From Ficedula albicollis (taxonomy: Eukaryota > Chordata > Aves > Passeriformes > Muscicapidae): DNA of 64,000 nt. Position numbers and translations under genes: made by a program. This document shows, in pieces, positions 12,714 through 25,679 of this stretch. Each line of letters opens with the position of its first letter. Position 1 is the first letter of the stretch. The notes beneath the pieces are model-generated. The model ran no database searches. It was not told the origin of the DNA and worked only from the letters and a program-made list of their open reading frames with translations. The stretch spans positions 5,600,498-5,664,497 of the forward strand of contig NC_021676.1 in NCBI RefSeq assembly GCF_000247815.1, given 5' to 3'.

Positions 12714-13003
12714 ATCTCATCCTGTGTTATTCCAGAATTCTGCTCTGCCTTCCCAGGGTGGCTTTCTGATGAGGAAGGGGGATCTTCTGCTGAGAGTGGA
12801 GGAGAAGTGCTGCCCACACTTACAGAAACCCAAGCCAGGGGTGTGAACTAGAACTAATTTCAACAAATGTGAATACAGAGAGTCTGTTTTGTAAGAGAAT
12901 GGGGAAGGAATTAATGACACAAAGTAGGGGAAGGATGAAACAGCACTGTGGGATGTGTGAGTCCATAGGGCAAAGCCCAGGGCACGCCAGCTTTCTCAAC
13001 CTT

Positions 13004-13040
13004 CTCTTTTTTTTTTTTTTTTTTACCCTGCTTTAAAACT

Positions 13041-13092
<52 letters not shown>

Positions 13093-13130
13093 CTCTTTTT
13101 TTTTTTTTTTGACCCTGCTTTAAAACTCCT
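13004..13130. repeat. Poly-T and poly-G block with repeated flank
   Basis: A T tract then 'accctgctttaaaactcc', then 50 G (13043-13092), then 'ctc' and another T tract followed by 'gaccctgctttaaaactcc'. The same flank appears on both sides of the G run. Confidence 0.9.
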
Positions 13131-13996
13131 CAAAATTCACATGTGAACACAGCCACCCTTAATGGTCTTTGCCTGGTTATACCTTAAATCAAGAGCACAA
13201 CAGCACCCACAAACCAGCATTCTCTACAAGAGGGATCTTGGTCCTGTGCCATTCCCAGAGTCACCACAGAGCCATCCCAGCCTGCTCAATCTGCACAACA
13301 CAAACCCTGAATTTCAGGAGCCTTTGCTAAGTGTTGCCCTGTCCCCCCTGTGGAGGGAGAGGCTGCTGAGTCCCCAGAAATGGCCTGGGGACAGTGACAC
13401 TGGTGACCTGCCAGCCCAGGGCTGGACTGCCCCAGCCCAAAGCCGGTCTCCTCCAGCCTGGGAGATCAAGGACAGTTTGCAGCTCATTTGGGACACTTCT
13501 GAGACACTCCCTTGGCTCCATCCAGTTTTTGAGGCAATTCTGCATCTCTTTGATGGACTTTTCATGTCTCTCCAGGGGCAATGTCCTGCACTGGGGTCAC
13601 TCCTGGGGCTGCCTGGCCACAGGGTGTGAGCAGAGCTCGTGCCCTGGCACCAAGGGCTGGGAATCATCCCTCATGTGGTGGCTCAGGGACGAGAGTGGCC
13701 TCTGCTGCCTCCCTGCTCCTCTCCTCGCATTCCACCAAAGGACAAGCCTCCATCCATGTGTCATCCAGATGAGCAGATGCTGCTCCAGGAGCTCCATGGA
13801 TCAGTAGCCTGCTCCCTCCCCATCCCTCTGATCCCAAACACCAGCCCCCCAGCCCAAGCTCATGGGGCTGAAAACAAACAGAGGGAAGTCACAGCTCATC
13901 CCTGGAATCCCTGGAGAGACACGAGATGCCAGAGAGCCACAATCTCTCTTCTCCTAAGATCTCATCAGGAACAGAGATTTTTTTGCTGTTGAGAAA

Positions 13997-14060
13997 GTTT
14001 TTTTTTTTTTTTCCTGCCAGTACTCAGTTTTTTTTTTTTTCTCCTGCCAGTACTCAGAGA
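13997..14060. repeat. Two-copy T-tract/tcctgccagtactcag repeat
   Basis: Two tandem copies of a T homopolymer followed by 'cctgccagtactcag'. The second copy differs by a single tc insertion. Confidence 0.9.
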
Positions 14061-16285
14061 TTTTTGCTTGGCTTGACAAAACCCAGGACTCCTTGGGGGT
14101 ACAAGGACAGTTAAAGTCAAATTTACAGATAATGCAAACAGTTAATGCAGTAGGTTGTGATGCAGTTTATCCTGATGTTTAATCATATTCAAGGGAAAAA
14201 AATCTGATTACTGCAGATGCCCAGAACCAAAGTGTGAACAGGAGACAGACCTAAGGGACAACCACCCATCAACCTGATTTTTGCTCCAGGTAAAGGTGCT
14301 GGGGGCAGCAACCCCCACTGGAAAGGACAAAAAGAGCAGGATGAATTAGGTGTGCTCATGCATTCCACAGGTTTTTCCACCTTCAGAAGGAGGATGGGGC
14401 TCAAAGGGCACCAGGTGCTGCCAGAAGGGAGGTGCTGGAGCAGGTAGAGCCCCACCAGCCCTGTGCATCTCCTTCCTAAGGGATTTTTGGCATGAGGAAA
14501 ATGCAGGTGCAGGACTGTAGGAGAAGCAGGATGGAGCAGCACCTGCCCTTCAGAGCTCTGTCACCTCTGCTGCTGTCACCTCTGTCACTGTGCTGGTCCC
14601 ATTGAGGAGGGCAGGCTGGATCCAGTCACCTCCTGGGGTTCTCTCCACCCCACAACCTCGACTCTGCTCTGCTGAAAATCCCTCCTCACTTCCCTGAGCA
14701 AGGCAGATGTGTCCCCGCTCACTGCAAAGGGAATTTCCAAGGCTTTGCAGCACACAAGGAACAACCAAGGTGATTTACCTCCTCCACCCCACCCAGATCC
14801 ACGGCAGGATCAATGGCAAGGCACCAGGACAGGCTCTTAAAAAACCAGCTCCAGTCTCTGAGTAGGTGCAAGAACACCACAGCACAAATGTGGTCACGAG
14901 CAAAGACAAAATCCTGCTCCCAATTAACTCCAGAGCCACTGTTGCTGGCAGAATCCTCCTGCACTGCCTCCTCAGGAACACACAAAGCCAATCAAACAGA
15001 AATCTCCACCCTCCTCAGCTCTGCTCCCACATCACCAGTCCCAGCCAAGTTCCTGGGGTTCACACCAGAACCTGTGGCCATCATATTTCATTTTCCACCC
15101 TCTGGCTGGCTCTGGAAGGAGGATGTGATGTGCCTTTTGTTTCCCTTCAGGCATTTCGCTTGGATTCCAAGTGCTGAGCTGACAAACAACACTCCCAGTT
15201 CTAATTCGAGGATCCCAAGGCTTTTTTTGGCTGCTGGCTGGAGTCACCAGGCTGATTTTCTATCCACCACTGCACCCTCTTGTTTCCTTTATCAATCCCA
15301 CATATTTAAATCCAACAATTTGAAGCGTAGCGTTACAGCTGTGTTTTTATTTTGTTTGTTTTATTCGGTTGTTGCCTAACACAAAACACTCTGACATTTT
15401 CAGTCACATCCCACTAAGATAAACAACGAACATATGTCATGAATTCCAGCAGAAACGATTCCCAAGTGGGGCAGCAGCAAGGTTTGAAGTGGGAGTATGA
15501 GAGGCTCTCCTGAATTGTTTGCTGGATGTTTGAAATGAGCTCTTGCCGTGGTTATCCATAAGGAATGGAGGGCAGGTGGGAGGAAACCTCTGTGACTGTC
15601 TCATCCCTGCAGAACTCGATGGGTTTTTCCTCCTCCCATCCATAATCCTGCCTAACGGGATGGAAAACCTCCATTGAGCAGCTGCCTGAGAACTGATGGA
15701 TTAATGACATGGAAAAATGCAGGCTCTATACCCACGGATCTACCTGTGTACATACACAGCTGGATGAACCTAAAATCAGGGAGAAAAGAGGGGGGGAAAA
15801 AAAGTGGAAGAAGGGGGAAAAGGAAGGAAACACAAGAGAGACAGCATCACCCCTGTGAGGACTGGATTAATTTGATAAGGGGGGAAAAAAAGGGGAAAAA
15901 GTGGGGAAAAAGGAAAGCCAGGAGAGATTCTACCACTCTTGGGAAGCTCAAGTGAAGTCCCTGCAGCAGCTGGGACACAGGGAATGCTGCCTGGCTCAGC
16001 CACCCCTTGCATTCATCCATTGAAAGCAATTAAGGCACTTCCCCAAATCCTGCAGGAATTAGTGGGATCAGATAGGACTCCAACAATGTCTCCATACATC
16101 ACGGCCAACAAAGCCCTCATGAAAACATTCAGCCCCAGCCTCATTCACAGCTTCTCCCCCAAGGAATTCCTCACTGCAGCTCTGGGCTGGTGCAGCTGCT
16201 CTGTGACAGACCAGAGGGTTCCAGTGAGGGCACAGCGAGGACAAGCACAACTCCTGCCACCACAGCAGCAGCTCCAGCTTTGGCT

Positions 16286-16572
16286 GGTCACAGAATGCCA
16301 GAACAGCTGGAAAAAACCTCTGGAGATCACCCAGTCCTAGGCAGGGTCACCCTTTGGAGCAGGTGACACAGGAACACGTCCATGTGGGTTTGGGGTGTCT
16401 CCAGGGAGGGAGACTCCACACCCTCCCTGGAAAGGAGACACCTTCCCTGGGAAGCTGTTCCAGGGCTCTGCCCTCTCCATGGAAAGAAGTTCTTCCTTGA
16501 GTTGGGGTGGAACTCCTTGTGTTGTAGTTTATGGGCATTGCTCCTTGTCCTGGAGCCTGCCACTATCCTCTG
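16286..16572 (-). mobile_element. CR1 LINE 3' fragment, diverged
   Basis: 'gtcacagaatgccagaacag' start, with 'gaaaaaacctctggagatca' and 'agttcttccttgagttgg' segments. More diverged than the other copies. Confidence 0.65.
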
Positions 16573-17607
16573 ACACCCTTTGGAGATATTCGTTATGGAT
16601 TATGAGATCTGTTCAGCTTTGCCACAACCCCCAGAGAGAAAAACAAGCTTATCCACCCCAAAATCTGCAGGACTGTCGGTGGCAGGGGCAGGACCTGAGG
16701 AGGGGCTCAGGTTCCACCACAGTTCCTCCACTTGGAGAGAGCAGACAGGCCTGGAGCACGTGCCGAGCCTGCAGAACCTCCCTGGCTGAGGGTTTATTCA
16801 CCAAAATCAAAGCTCAGCTGCAAACCCTCCAGCAGGGAGACAATGGAGCCTCTCATGCCGCGAGGAGGGAGCAGCAGCTTCCAGAGGAGCCCGGCATTTC
16901 CAGCGCTCGCTGCTGCTCAGCTGCACTCACAGCCCAGCTGCAGCCACATTCCTGCCCCTCTGGAACATCTGCTCTCCCCTCGTTAGTGCTGGCCCTGTTT
17001 TGTAACACAAGGGACTCTGTCAGACTCCTGGAGCTCGGCTCTGAAAAGCCCCGGGCCCCAGGAGCGGAATTGGGACGGACTCACCAGTCAGGTCCAATAA
17101 CATCCCTCACTGCTCAGAGCGCAGCTGGAAGGGGAGCTCAGCTCTGGCCAGGTTTGAGCACAGCTCCTGGGAGCTCAGAATCCTCAAATGCGGTCAGGAC
17201 AAGTGTCTGAAAGCGCCACCGAGGTGACAATGACCAGAGAATTCCTTCTCACCCCATGGGCTCATCCCAAGCAGGGAAGGATGAACAGCTCCAGGGATGG
17301 AGCAGAGCAGCAGCACCTGATCACAGCTCTGTAAACTTCCCAATAATGAAGCAGAGCTCCTTCTGGAACAATCCAGATCCCAACTGGAAGAGCTGCTGAA
17401 GAAGCCAGGGGGCAAAGGGAGACTGTGGGCGGGTCAGGACACACTGACCATCATCCCACTGTGATCCCTGTGAGATGGGACAGTTCCTCACCCTGGACAC
17501 CACACAGCTGGGCTTGGGCCTCTCCCAGCTTTTCCCATTTAACATCCAACTGGGACAGACACAGCAGAGCTCAGTGAGGAATTCTGGACTTCAGCAGTTA
17601 GGGAATC

Positions 17608-17800
17608 ATTTATGGAATCATAAACTGCTTTAACTGGAAGGGATCTTGAAGCTTTTCCCATTCCACCCTCTGCCATGGGCAGGGACAACTTCCATACCCC
17701 AGGTTGTTCCAAGCTCTGTCCACCCTGACCTTGGACATTTCCAGGAACATCCACAGTTTCTCTGAGCAACCTGTGCCAGGGCTGGAACAGAGCAGGAACC
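17608..17800 (-). mobile_element. CR1 LINE 3' fragment
   Basis: 'tatggaatcataaactgct', 'ggaagggatcttgaag', 'gccatgggcagggacaactt', 'aggttgttccaagctctg', then 'ttccaggaacatccacag'. Confidence 0.85.
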
Positions 17801-18330
17801 AGCACTAAACACCACTCTGTGCTTTTAGGGACAAACCCTTAGACAGATCCCTGTTATCATAAATCTGGGAATAACACGGAGATAGGGATATGTAAATAAG
17901 AGCAGCCTCAATTTTATCACAGCAACAACAAATACTGACAGCAACATCCCAGGAAAGTGATGAGTTTATCCCCAAAGATTAAAACATCCCATCATTCCTG
18001 ATTTCTCCCATTTGGGGAGAAGTCACAGAGAAATTCTGAGGGAAATTAGTAAGAACAAGCACTTTGTGGTGAGCCTTTCCTTCTGGGAGCGTCTCCCCTG
18101 CTCCAGGATGCAGGAAATGTCCAGTATTTACTGCGTGCTCATCACCATGGTTTCAGAGCACAATAAGGCTCTATCACCCTGCATCCATCTGTGTTTCTGG
18201 GAATGCTGGGGCTTTGGGAATTGCACAGGGCCGACACAAAGGCACCCATTGTTCTGGAGGCAGAGGGACAAACCTGCCCTTTCCACAGGAGAGGAAGCCA
18301 GCAGGAAAAGTTGCTATTGTGAGCTGGATA

Positions 18331-18428
18331 TTAAAAAAAAAAAAAAAAAACAAAAAAAAAAAACAAGCGGAAGGGGGGGGGGGGGGGGGTATTAAAAAAA
18401 AAAAAAAAAAAACAAGCGGAAAAAAAAG
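18331..18428. repeat. A-rich block with 17-base poly-G between duplicated flanks
   Basis: 'tattaaaaa...aacaagcggaa' occurs before and after a poly-G run at 18373-18389. The pattern suggests the same sequence was joined to itself. Confidence 0.85.
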
Positions 18429-18539
18429 TCCCATTGCATCGTCTGTGCTGCTGGGTTGGGAAAGGGGGATGGCTGGGATAGGGCACCTGTGGGATTGGGG
18501 GATGCCCAAGGGGAGGCAGGCATCCCCAGCAAGGCTGGC

Positions 18540-19560
18540 ATCCAAAATCCAGCCTAAACCCACCCTAAAAGCCAGGCTGGCATCAGCTACCTGCTAAACC
18601 ATCCCAAAACCATCCCAAATCCATCCTAAACTCACCTCAAAAGCCAGGCTGGCATCAGCTATCTGCTAAACCATCCCAAAAACATCCCAAATCCATCCTA
18701 AACTCACCCTAAAAGTCAGGCTGGCATCAGCTACCTGCTAAACCCATGCTAAACCATCCCAAATCCATCCTAAACTCACCCCAAAAGCCAGGCTGGCATC
18801 AGCTACCTGCTAAACCATCCCAAAAACATCCCAAATCCATCCTAAACTCACCCTAAAAGTCAGGCTGGCATCAGCTACCTGCTAAACCATCCCAAAAACA
18901 TCCTAAAAAAACAGGCTCTGGCATCAGCTACCTTCTAAATAATCCAGAAATTGCTCTCAACTCATCCTTAACAACAGGCTCTGGCATCAGCTACCTGCTA
19001 AATCATCCAGAAACTATCCTAAACTCATCCTAAAAGTCAGGCTCTGGCATCAGCTACCTGCTATACCATCTCAAAAACATCCCAAATCCATCCTAAACCC
19101 ACCCTAAAAGTCAGGCTGGCATCAGGTACCTGCTAAACTGTCCCAAAAACATCCTAAACTCGTTTTAAAAAACAGGCTCTGGTTTCAACTACCTTCTAAA
19201 TCATCCAGAAATTATCCTCAACTCATTCTAAAAAAGCAGCCTCTGGCATCAGCTACCTGCTAAACCATCCAGAAATTATCCTAAACTCATCCCAAAAGCC
19301 AGGCTGTGGCATTAGTTCCCTGCTAAACCATCCAGAAAACATCCAAATTATACCCTAAACTTACCCTAAAACCATCCTAAAAATCACCCTAAAACCACTC
19401 TAAAGCCAGGCTCCAGCATCAGCCACCTGCTAAACCATCCAGAAATTATCCAAATCTCACCTCAAAACCACTGCAAGACCATTCTAAACCTATTCAAAAC
19501 CCACTCTAAAACCATTTTAAAACTACACTGAAATCACCCTAAACCCACCAAGCAGAGGGT
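18540..19560. repeat. Minisatellite, unit about 70-75 bp
   Basis: Diverged tandem units built from 'caggctggcatcagctacc', 'tgctaaaccatcccaaaa' and 'catcctaaactcaccct'. About a dozen units, most regular at the left end and decaying to 'ccaaaaccac'-type sequence at the right. Confidence 0.92.
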
Positions 19561-21179
19561 GAAACTGGACCCACTTAGCTGGAGCATCACTTCCAAAGCT
19601 CCAGGTAGGAGCAGGGATGGGGAAGAGCTTTAAATCCCCCAGAATTTCATTTTTCTTCCAACCCAAAGCCATTTGCAGTGCTGGAATTCTCCTCCAGGAC
19701 TTTCCTCGGCAGGAAGAATTGCCAAAGTAGTAGGAACCAAATTGTTGTCAGCTTAAGGCCAGCCATCTGCTCAGCCTCTTCCCAGCTGCCATGCTCCCAA
19801 TCAAAGCCTGGAGAACAATCCCTGATGTTTCTCACCAAGCTCAATATGAAAAAAAATCTAGGAAGGGAAAAAAAACAAAAAAACAAAAAAACCCCAACAA
19901 ACCAACAACTCCAAACTCAAAATGCAAAAAAAAAACCCAAAACCAGGAAAGCAGCCTGGCAGGGATCTAACTGGGAACAGAGATGAAAGTAGGAGAAAAA
20001 GAAACTATTTTATTTGTTTAAAACAATGTTTTTTAAAGAGTCCTATTGACATCTGCTTTGTAAATGCTCTGTCATTATTTATAACCTCCAGAGCATGGAA
20101 TTGTCTCTGGAGTTACAACCATGCTACTCCCAGATTTTGGCTTTGTTAGCAAAGAGCCAGCAGCATTTTTACTGGCACTCTGGGAATAGAGATCTAACAT
20201 TTCATACCCAGTTTATTTAAAAGTGGACTAATTTAACATCCTTGATGGTTCCTTTTAGCACAACTGTTGCTAATTAGCAGCTCCAGAATGATTTGTTCAT
20301 CTGGGAGCAGCAGCAGTTCCACGGCAGCATAAATACACCAGGGCAAAAGGGAGGAGGGGGAAAGGAGAAAACAGGGAGAGGGGCAGGTTTTAGAGAATTA
20401 AAGGAAATGAAGTGACAGGTGGAGATGGGAACACTGAGGAGAAAAGAGGCAGGAAAAACAGAGTGGAAAGGGATAATCCTTGAGAAGCTGGAAAAATGGC
20501 TGGCAGATTTTAAAAGCCGTGCAAAGGTTTGGTTTGGTGGCATGGACTGGAAAGGGGCTTCAAGATGATGATCCCAGGACTGGGACAGGCACCAGCCCCC
20601 AGGAATCCTGTGGGATGCAGGGACAAGGAGAGGGACCTTGGCCAGGACACGACCTCGGCTGCTTTAAGTGGCCCCAGGGCACTCTTGGTGTGGGGCCACA
20701 GCCCAAAATTAAGCAAACCCAACCATAAAACATGCCAGGGGTCAGAGGGCTGAAACCAGAGTCCTCCAAGGAGAAGCCCCTGAAATTCCAGAGTCCTGTT
20801 GGGGAGTGACAGGATCCAGCTGATGGCTTTGCACACAATTTTCCTTGGGTTTTTCACCAAAGAGGCACCAAAGCAGCTTTGCTGCTCCCGTGTCCCATCC
20901 CTGTGGCTCCAGCCAGAGCCCTCACCCTCCCCTGGCTGCACAGAACCAGCTCTGCCCTGTCCCAAAATCACCCCTTCCACAGCAAAAGGCTTGAAAGCAA
21001 ATCCTCCAAAAAGAAAAAGCTTTTGGGTAAGGAGCCATGTTCTCCCTGATGTCTATAGATCATCAGAGCCTGTTGTTGGTACCAGGATGGGCAGGACTGG
21101 AAGAGCTGGAAGGGTCGGAGCAGCCTCCCTCCAACCCCAGCCTCCACACTCAGATCACTCTGGTCTTTCCCTGCATGTG

Positions 21180-21430
21180 TAAAAGCACTTGAAAGTTCAT
21201 AAAATTAATTCCAGACAAATATTAGCGAGGCCTCAAGTGGAAAGCACATCTCTCTCCTTCTGGGAATTTATAGTTCAGCCACTTTTATCTTCGGGAGGCT
21301 CTTTGGAGATCAAAGATTTGATCAACTTTCCCTTTGCGAAACTCACGAAGAAAACGGTGTTATCAGGACCATGACATGATTTTATTTATTACTTTAATGA
21401 TTCATTGCCCTGCTCTGACAGCAAGATTCC
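21180..21430. promoter_or_regulatory. Candidate conserved noncoding segment in EDA intron 2
   Basis: Single-copy, balanced-composition sequence with 'cataaaattaattccaga', a near-palindromic LEF/TCF-type site at 21308-21323, and 'atgattttatttattact'. Proposed on motif and texture grounds only. Confidence 0.25.
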
Positions 21431-21689
21431 TTCACAAAGGTCTAAAACAAACAGTCTGAGTTCCCCAAGGCTGTGGCTCTGTTTGTTTCTCGATTTTATG
21501 GTTGTTACAAGGTCAAGCCCTGCCCTGATGGCTCCCACTTGTTAAATGCAGCTCTAAATCCACCACAGCCAAACACAGGGCAACCACTTGCCAAAGCCAG
21601 AGGGACACAACCTGTCACTCTGGCAGTTTTTCCCTTCTCCACCACCTGTGGGGTCAAAATCCCTGATTTTCAAAAAGACACAGGTAAGA

Positions 21690-22090
21690 ATCACGGGATC
21701 AGTGAGGCTGGAAAAGGTCTCTGAGATCACAGAGTCCAAGCTGTGACTGATCCCAGCCCAGAGCACCGACTGCCAGAGCTGGGAATTCCTTGGACACCTC
21801 CAGGGATGGGGAGTCCAAACCTTCCTGTGCATCCCCTTCTAATGCCTGACCACCCTTTCCATGGAGAAATTCCTGATGTCCATCCTGACCCTCCCCCGCC
21901 ACAGCTTGAAGCTGTTCCCTCTCCTCCTGTCCCTGTTCCCTGGGATCAGATCCCAAATCCCCCGGCTGTCCCCTGCTGTCAGGCAGTTGTGCAGAGCCAC
22001 AAGGTCCCCCCTGATCCCCCTTTTCTCCAGGCTGAGCCCCTTTCCCAGCTCCCTCAGGCCCTCCTGGTGCTCCACACCTTTCCCTAGCTC
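21690..22090 (-). mobile_element. CR1 LINE 3' fragment
   Basis: 'atcacgggatcagtgaggct', 'tctgagatcacagagtcca', 'acttccagggatgg'-like core and 'gaagctgttccctctcctcc'. Belongs to a CR1 subfamily different from the 'ggtttgggttgg' copies. Confidence 0.8.
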
Positions 22091-23321
22091 TGTTCCCCTC
22101 CTGGGACTGGATAAGTGGAGGCATGCTCCACTCTGAGCATCCAGGGAACATCAGGGAAATCGGGGAAAGGAATGCCAGTCATGGAAGAACAACACTGGGC
22201 ACAAGGGTCAAAATGGTTTTTGATGGGCAAAACCCTCGCTAGACACCAACCTTCAGCCTCCCTATCCCTCCTCAGCAGCTCTCTGCACATCTGGCAAGGC
22301 AGAGGCAGCCTGAGGGATGAAGTTAATCCCTCCCAACATCTGTCGGCAGCGCTCCACCGACACCGCTCGCCTCCAGTGGGAACTTGCTACTACACAAGCA
22401 ACTGGTGAAGACACTGGGATAGATTTCAAGGAGACTGGGAAAAGGACTGGGATGCTGCCTGAGCCATCTGAGCACCAGAGCGACACCAGCTCCAAAACTG
22501 ATGGCCCACACTGGGCTGGAATCACTCAGGGAGTCTGTACCAAATGCATCAGACTTGTCAGCATTCCGGGCAAGAGGAATCCAGGGAGCTTCACCAAGCT
22601 CTGTCTTGGAGCAGAGCCACAGGGAAATCTGCACAGGGAAATCTTCTGCACTGTGAAACTGCAAAGGTTTCAGGGGAGATGGGAAACCCACAGAGCTGGA
22701 CTGGAAAACTAACGATGATAACAGAGTTAGGACTTGGGCTTAGCCAGGCACAGAACCACGAGTCCGTCAGTTCTGCCCTGCTTTCCCTGGCAGCCAGTCC
22801 CTTCTCTGCTCCTATAAAAGGGGCTCTGTGCTTTCCAGCAGTAGGAAAGCACAGGAGCTCTTCCAGGAATTCATGCTCCTGTCTTTGTGTCATGACAATC
22901 ATGGAAAGCCAGGACTGGAAAACAAATTCTTCACAAAGAAATCAGGAACCTTTCTGCTCTTTTAATCCAAGCTTTGTAAAACTTTGCCTTCACTTCACAA
23001 GGGCTTTGACCCTACCTGAGACTCCACAGCAACTCAAAACCCCTTTAGAGCAGTCACCAGTTTGGGATGCAGATGCTCCCAGCTGTTTGCTGGATTGTGA
23101 AAAGCTCCTCGATGATTTTAAGCAAAGCCAGGTGTGCAGGACAACAAATAAAGGCAAACAAGAACAAATTAAAGCCTTAAACGAGCACAGTTCGAGGAGT
23201 CAAGGATGGAATTCCTAAGCAGCATTAATTCACACAAGACCTTCAGCTGCAGAAATCAGAACTCCTGGAATTCCTCATCTGGGAGAGAACCAAAATCAGG
23301 GAGAAACTGAGCAGGACTCAC

Positions 23322-23427
23322 CATCGGGCCCTTCGCTGCCTTTACTCCTTTTATTCCGACGGACGCGTCTCCCTTCTTCTCCGACGTGCAGCTTCTCCTC
23401 GGGGTGAAAGAAGTTCAGCAAGGCCAG
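23322..23427 (-). CDS. EDA: EDA exon 2 (juxtamembrane stalk with furin sites)
   Basis: This 106-bp exon encodes [15 protein letters not shown], then [14 protein letters not shown], then GSEGPD and the first base of a Gly codon. The overlapping furin consensus sites RVRR and RNKR are intact. Furin cleavage here releases soluble EDA from the membrane, and its loss causes ectodermal dysplasia in mammals. The acceptor is cttcttccag and the donor is GTGAGT. Phase 0 in and phase 1 out, with a length of exactly 106 bp, agree with the mammalian exon 2 starting at residue 133. Intron 2 downstream is about 16.8 kb. The upstream exon encoding the cytoplasmic tail and transmembrane segment was not found in the window. 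Confidence 0.96.
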
Positions 23428-25559
23428 CTGGAAGAAGAGGGACAAATTTAAGCATCTTTGCAAGGCTGCTTCAGCCAAGCTGAGAGCTTGGGGCCCAAAT
23501 GCCAAATCCTTTCCGTCAGGGATGAGCCGAGGACTGAGACGGCTGCTCACGGATCTCAGCTCATCCCAAGGAGACATGTTCCCTTGGACGCGGTCCAGGA
23601 CTTGGGAAAACTCCACCTGAGGGGTTTTGGCATGGAGAATCCTCTCCCCAGGGATGGGGGACTGGAGGCCAGGGCTGCAGGGACATCTATGGCTGGAAAT
23701 AATCTAACACCTCAAAGGCCAACACGGTAATTCCTAATTCTTCTCTGCAAAACTTGCTCAATGCTGGAGCTCTTCCTCCAGCATTACTCACTGCCAGTAA
23801 GTTTTTCCTCTCTCAAGCTCTTCTCTGCAAGCCTCATTAGCTACTGAGATTCAAAGGTCTTCAGGGACCTTTAAATACAACCCAATATACCACATAAATT
23901 AACACTTTAAACCTACAGCAACATTTGTAACACGAGATTTGCCACGAGGCAAAAATTTTATGTAGCGACCTCTTATTCAGGAAAAAATTAAGGCTGGTGC
24001 CTTAAAAGCTCTTTAACAGATCATCATCTCGACCCAGAAATTGGAATTTGGGGTTAGAAACCAGAATCCCAGCTAACTCCAGCAGCATTTTCCTGTTATT
24101 TCCACTCCATAAAAAAGGGAAGTCAAAGATCAATTAGGGACCAAACACCTTCTGTGTGTTACTGCACCCAACAGCCAGGGCTGCTCCGACCACGATGGGG
24201 TTTTCTTGCTGAAGAAACCCCTTCGTGGTGATTTAAGCTGTAAATACACAGCAAAACAAAAACACAGCCCAAGACAAGAACCAGGAGGCTTCAAAAAGCA
24301 GCCCCAAAGGTTATCGAGCTCATCATTGTTCTGAGAACAAAACCTGGGGCATCAAAAGCATCTTTGAAAGAGCAGAGAAGAACAAACACCTGCCCTGAAT
24401 TGCCAGGCTCGTTAAGCTCCAGCCCATAAAAGTCCCTATCAAGAGCAATAATCACAAAAAGCCCTTGGTTTTCACAAGCCCCAGGGCTCTCACCTCCCCT
24501 CCCCTCGAATTCCCAAGGTTTTTCCCAAGCACAGCTCCCCTCCCAACCTCAGCATCCCAGCCCTTCACTCAGATTTTACACCTGCATTTTGCTTTACTCC
24601 AACAAGCTGGGGTGCAGTCTCCCAAACGGAAATGTTTGGGAACCCTTTAGTTTCCAAGGGAGAACCCCCCCAAAGAGTTTTTCAAATTCCCAAACTGTTG
24701 CTATTTCCTTCTGTCCCTGTGCAGGCAGGTCTGCAAAATTCCTGGGTGTTTGTCACTGCAATGATGTCGTGGCTGAAAGGACCCCAGAACGCCGCGGGAT
24801 AACCTGGGATCAGCTTCAAAGCCTCACTACTGGGCTTTTAAACATCCCTAAAAAGCAATGATGAGTTAAACTTACCAGCCAGAGAAATGCCAGTTACAGG
24901 GTTGGGTGGACAACTGAAGGCTCTTGTTTACAAGGAGGAGTAAAGGGTGAGAACAATTCCCAAAGCACCGCATTCCCAAAGCTCCCACATCCCCCAGCAG
25001 TGCCCCAGGTGTGGAACACTGCAGCAGGATGCTCCTGCAGGCACCACCAGCCCCTTTCCTGACACACCAGAGCAGGGCTAGGGATGAGAACAAGTCAATT
25101 TCTCTTTAAACCTCTTATTTAACTCACATTGAGACACTGGGAACTAACTGAAGGAACAAACTGCATTATAATTCAGGTTAAAGTGTCAATGAAATCCTCA
25201 GTGTGGCTTTGGAATGCTGTTGCTGCCTGGATCATTACTGGAGTTTTACAGAACAGGCTGAACAAGCCCAACTCCACTGCTCTGCTCCAGGTTTTAATAT
25301 GATGTAACTTCTCACTGACCACTCAGAAAAGCACCAAATTTTGGCTAAAAGTAATCTGTCCATTAAACTCTGTATTTCCAGTCAGGAAGAGAAATGACAG
25401 TGAGGGTGAATGACTGAATCACACCTTTAACTTAGGAAACAAGCCCACAAAAAGCAGCTTGTGACACTAACTGTGAACACAGCAGCTGCTGCTTTGGGAC
25501 AACTCCCATGAAACTGTGCTTCCCAGGAGAGCAGTGACACAACCTGGGAAAGGACACAG

Positions 25560-25679
25560 CCCATGTGAGCAGAGAGGGGGGCTGAACCCGGGGTGCTTTG
25601 ATTTATGCAAATAATGGCACCCATGTGAGCAGAGAGGGGGGCTGTCCCCGGGGTGCTTTGATTTATGCAAATAATGGCA
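25560..25679. repeat. Two-copy tandem duplication, 60-bp unit
   Basis: Copies start with 'cccatgtgagcagagagg' and contain 'atttatgcaaataatggc', an octamer-like ATGCAAAT word. The copies differ at two adjacent bases (gaac versus gtcc). Confidence 0.95.

Larger units (their letters stand above)
6475..23321 (-). other. EDA: EDA intron 2 (about 16.8 kb)
   Basis: Lies between the GTGAGT donor of exon 2 and the tttgtag acceptor of exon 3. It contains CR1 fragments, a CATC microsatellite, two poly-G runs and a roughly 1-kb minisatellite, each listed separately. The pieces between them (for example 8690-11340, 14070-16290, 19560-21680, 22090-23320) are unique sequence in which I recognise no further exon of EDA. 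Confidence 0.85.
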
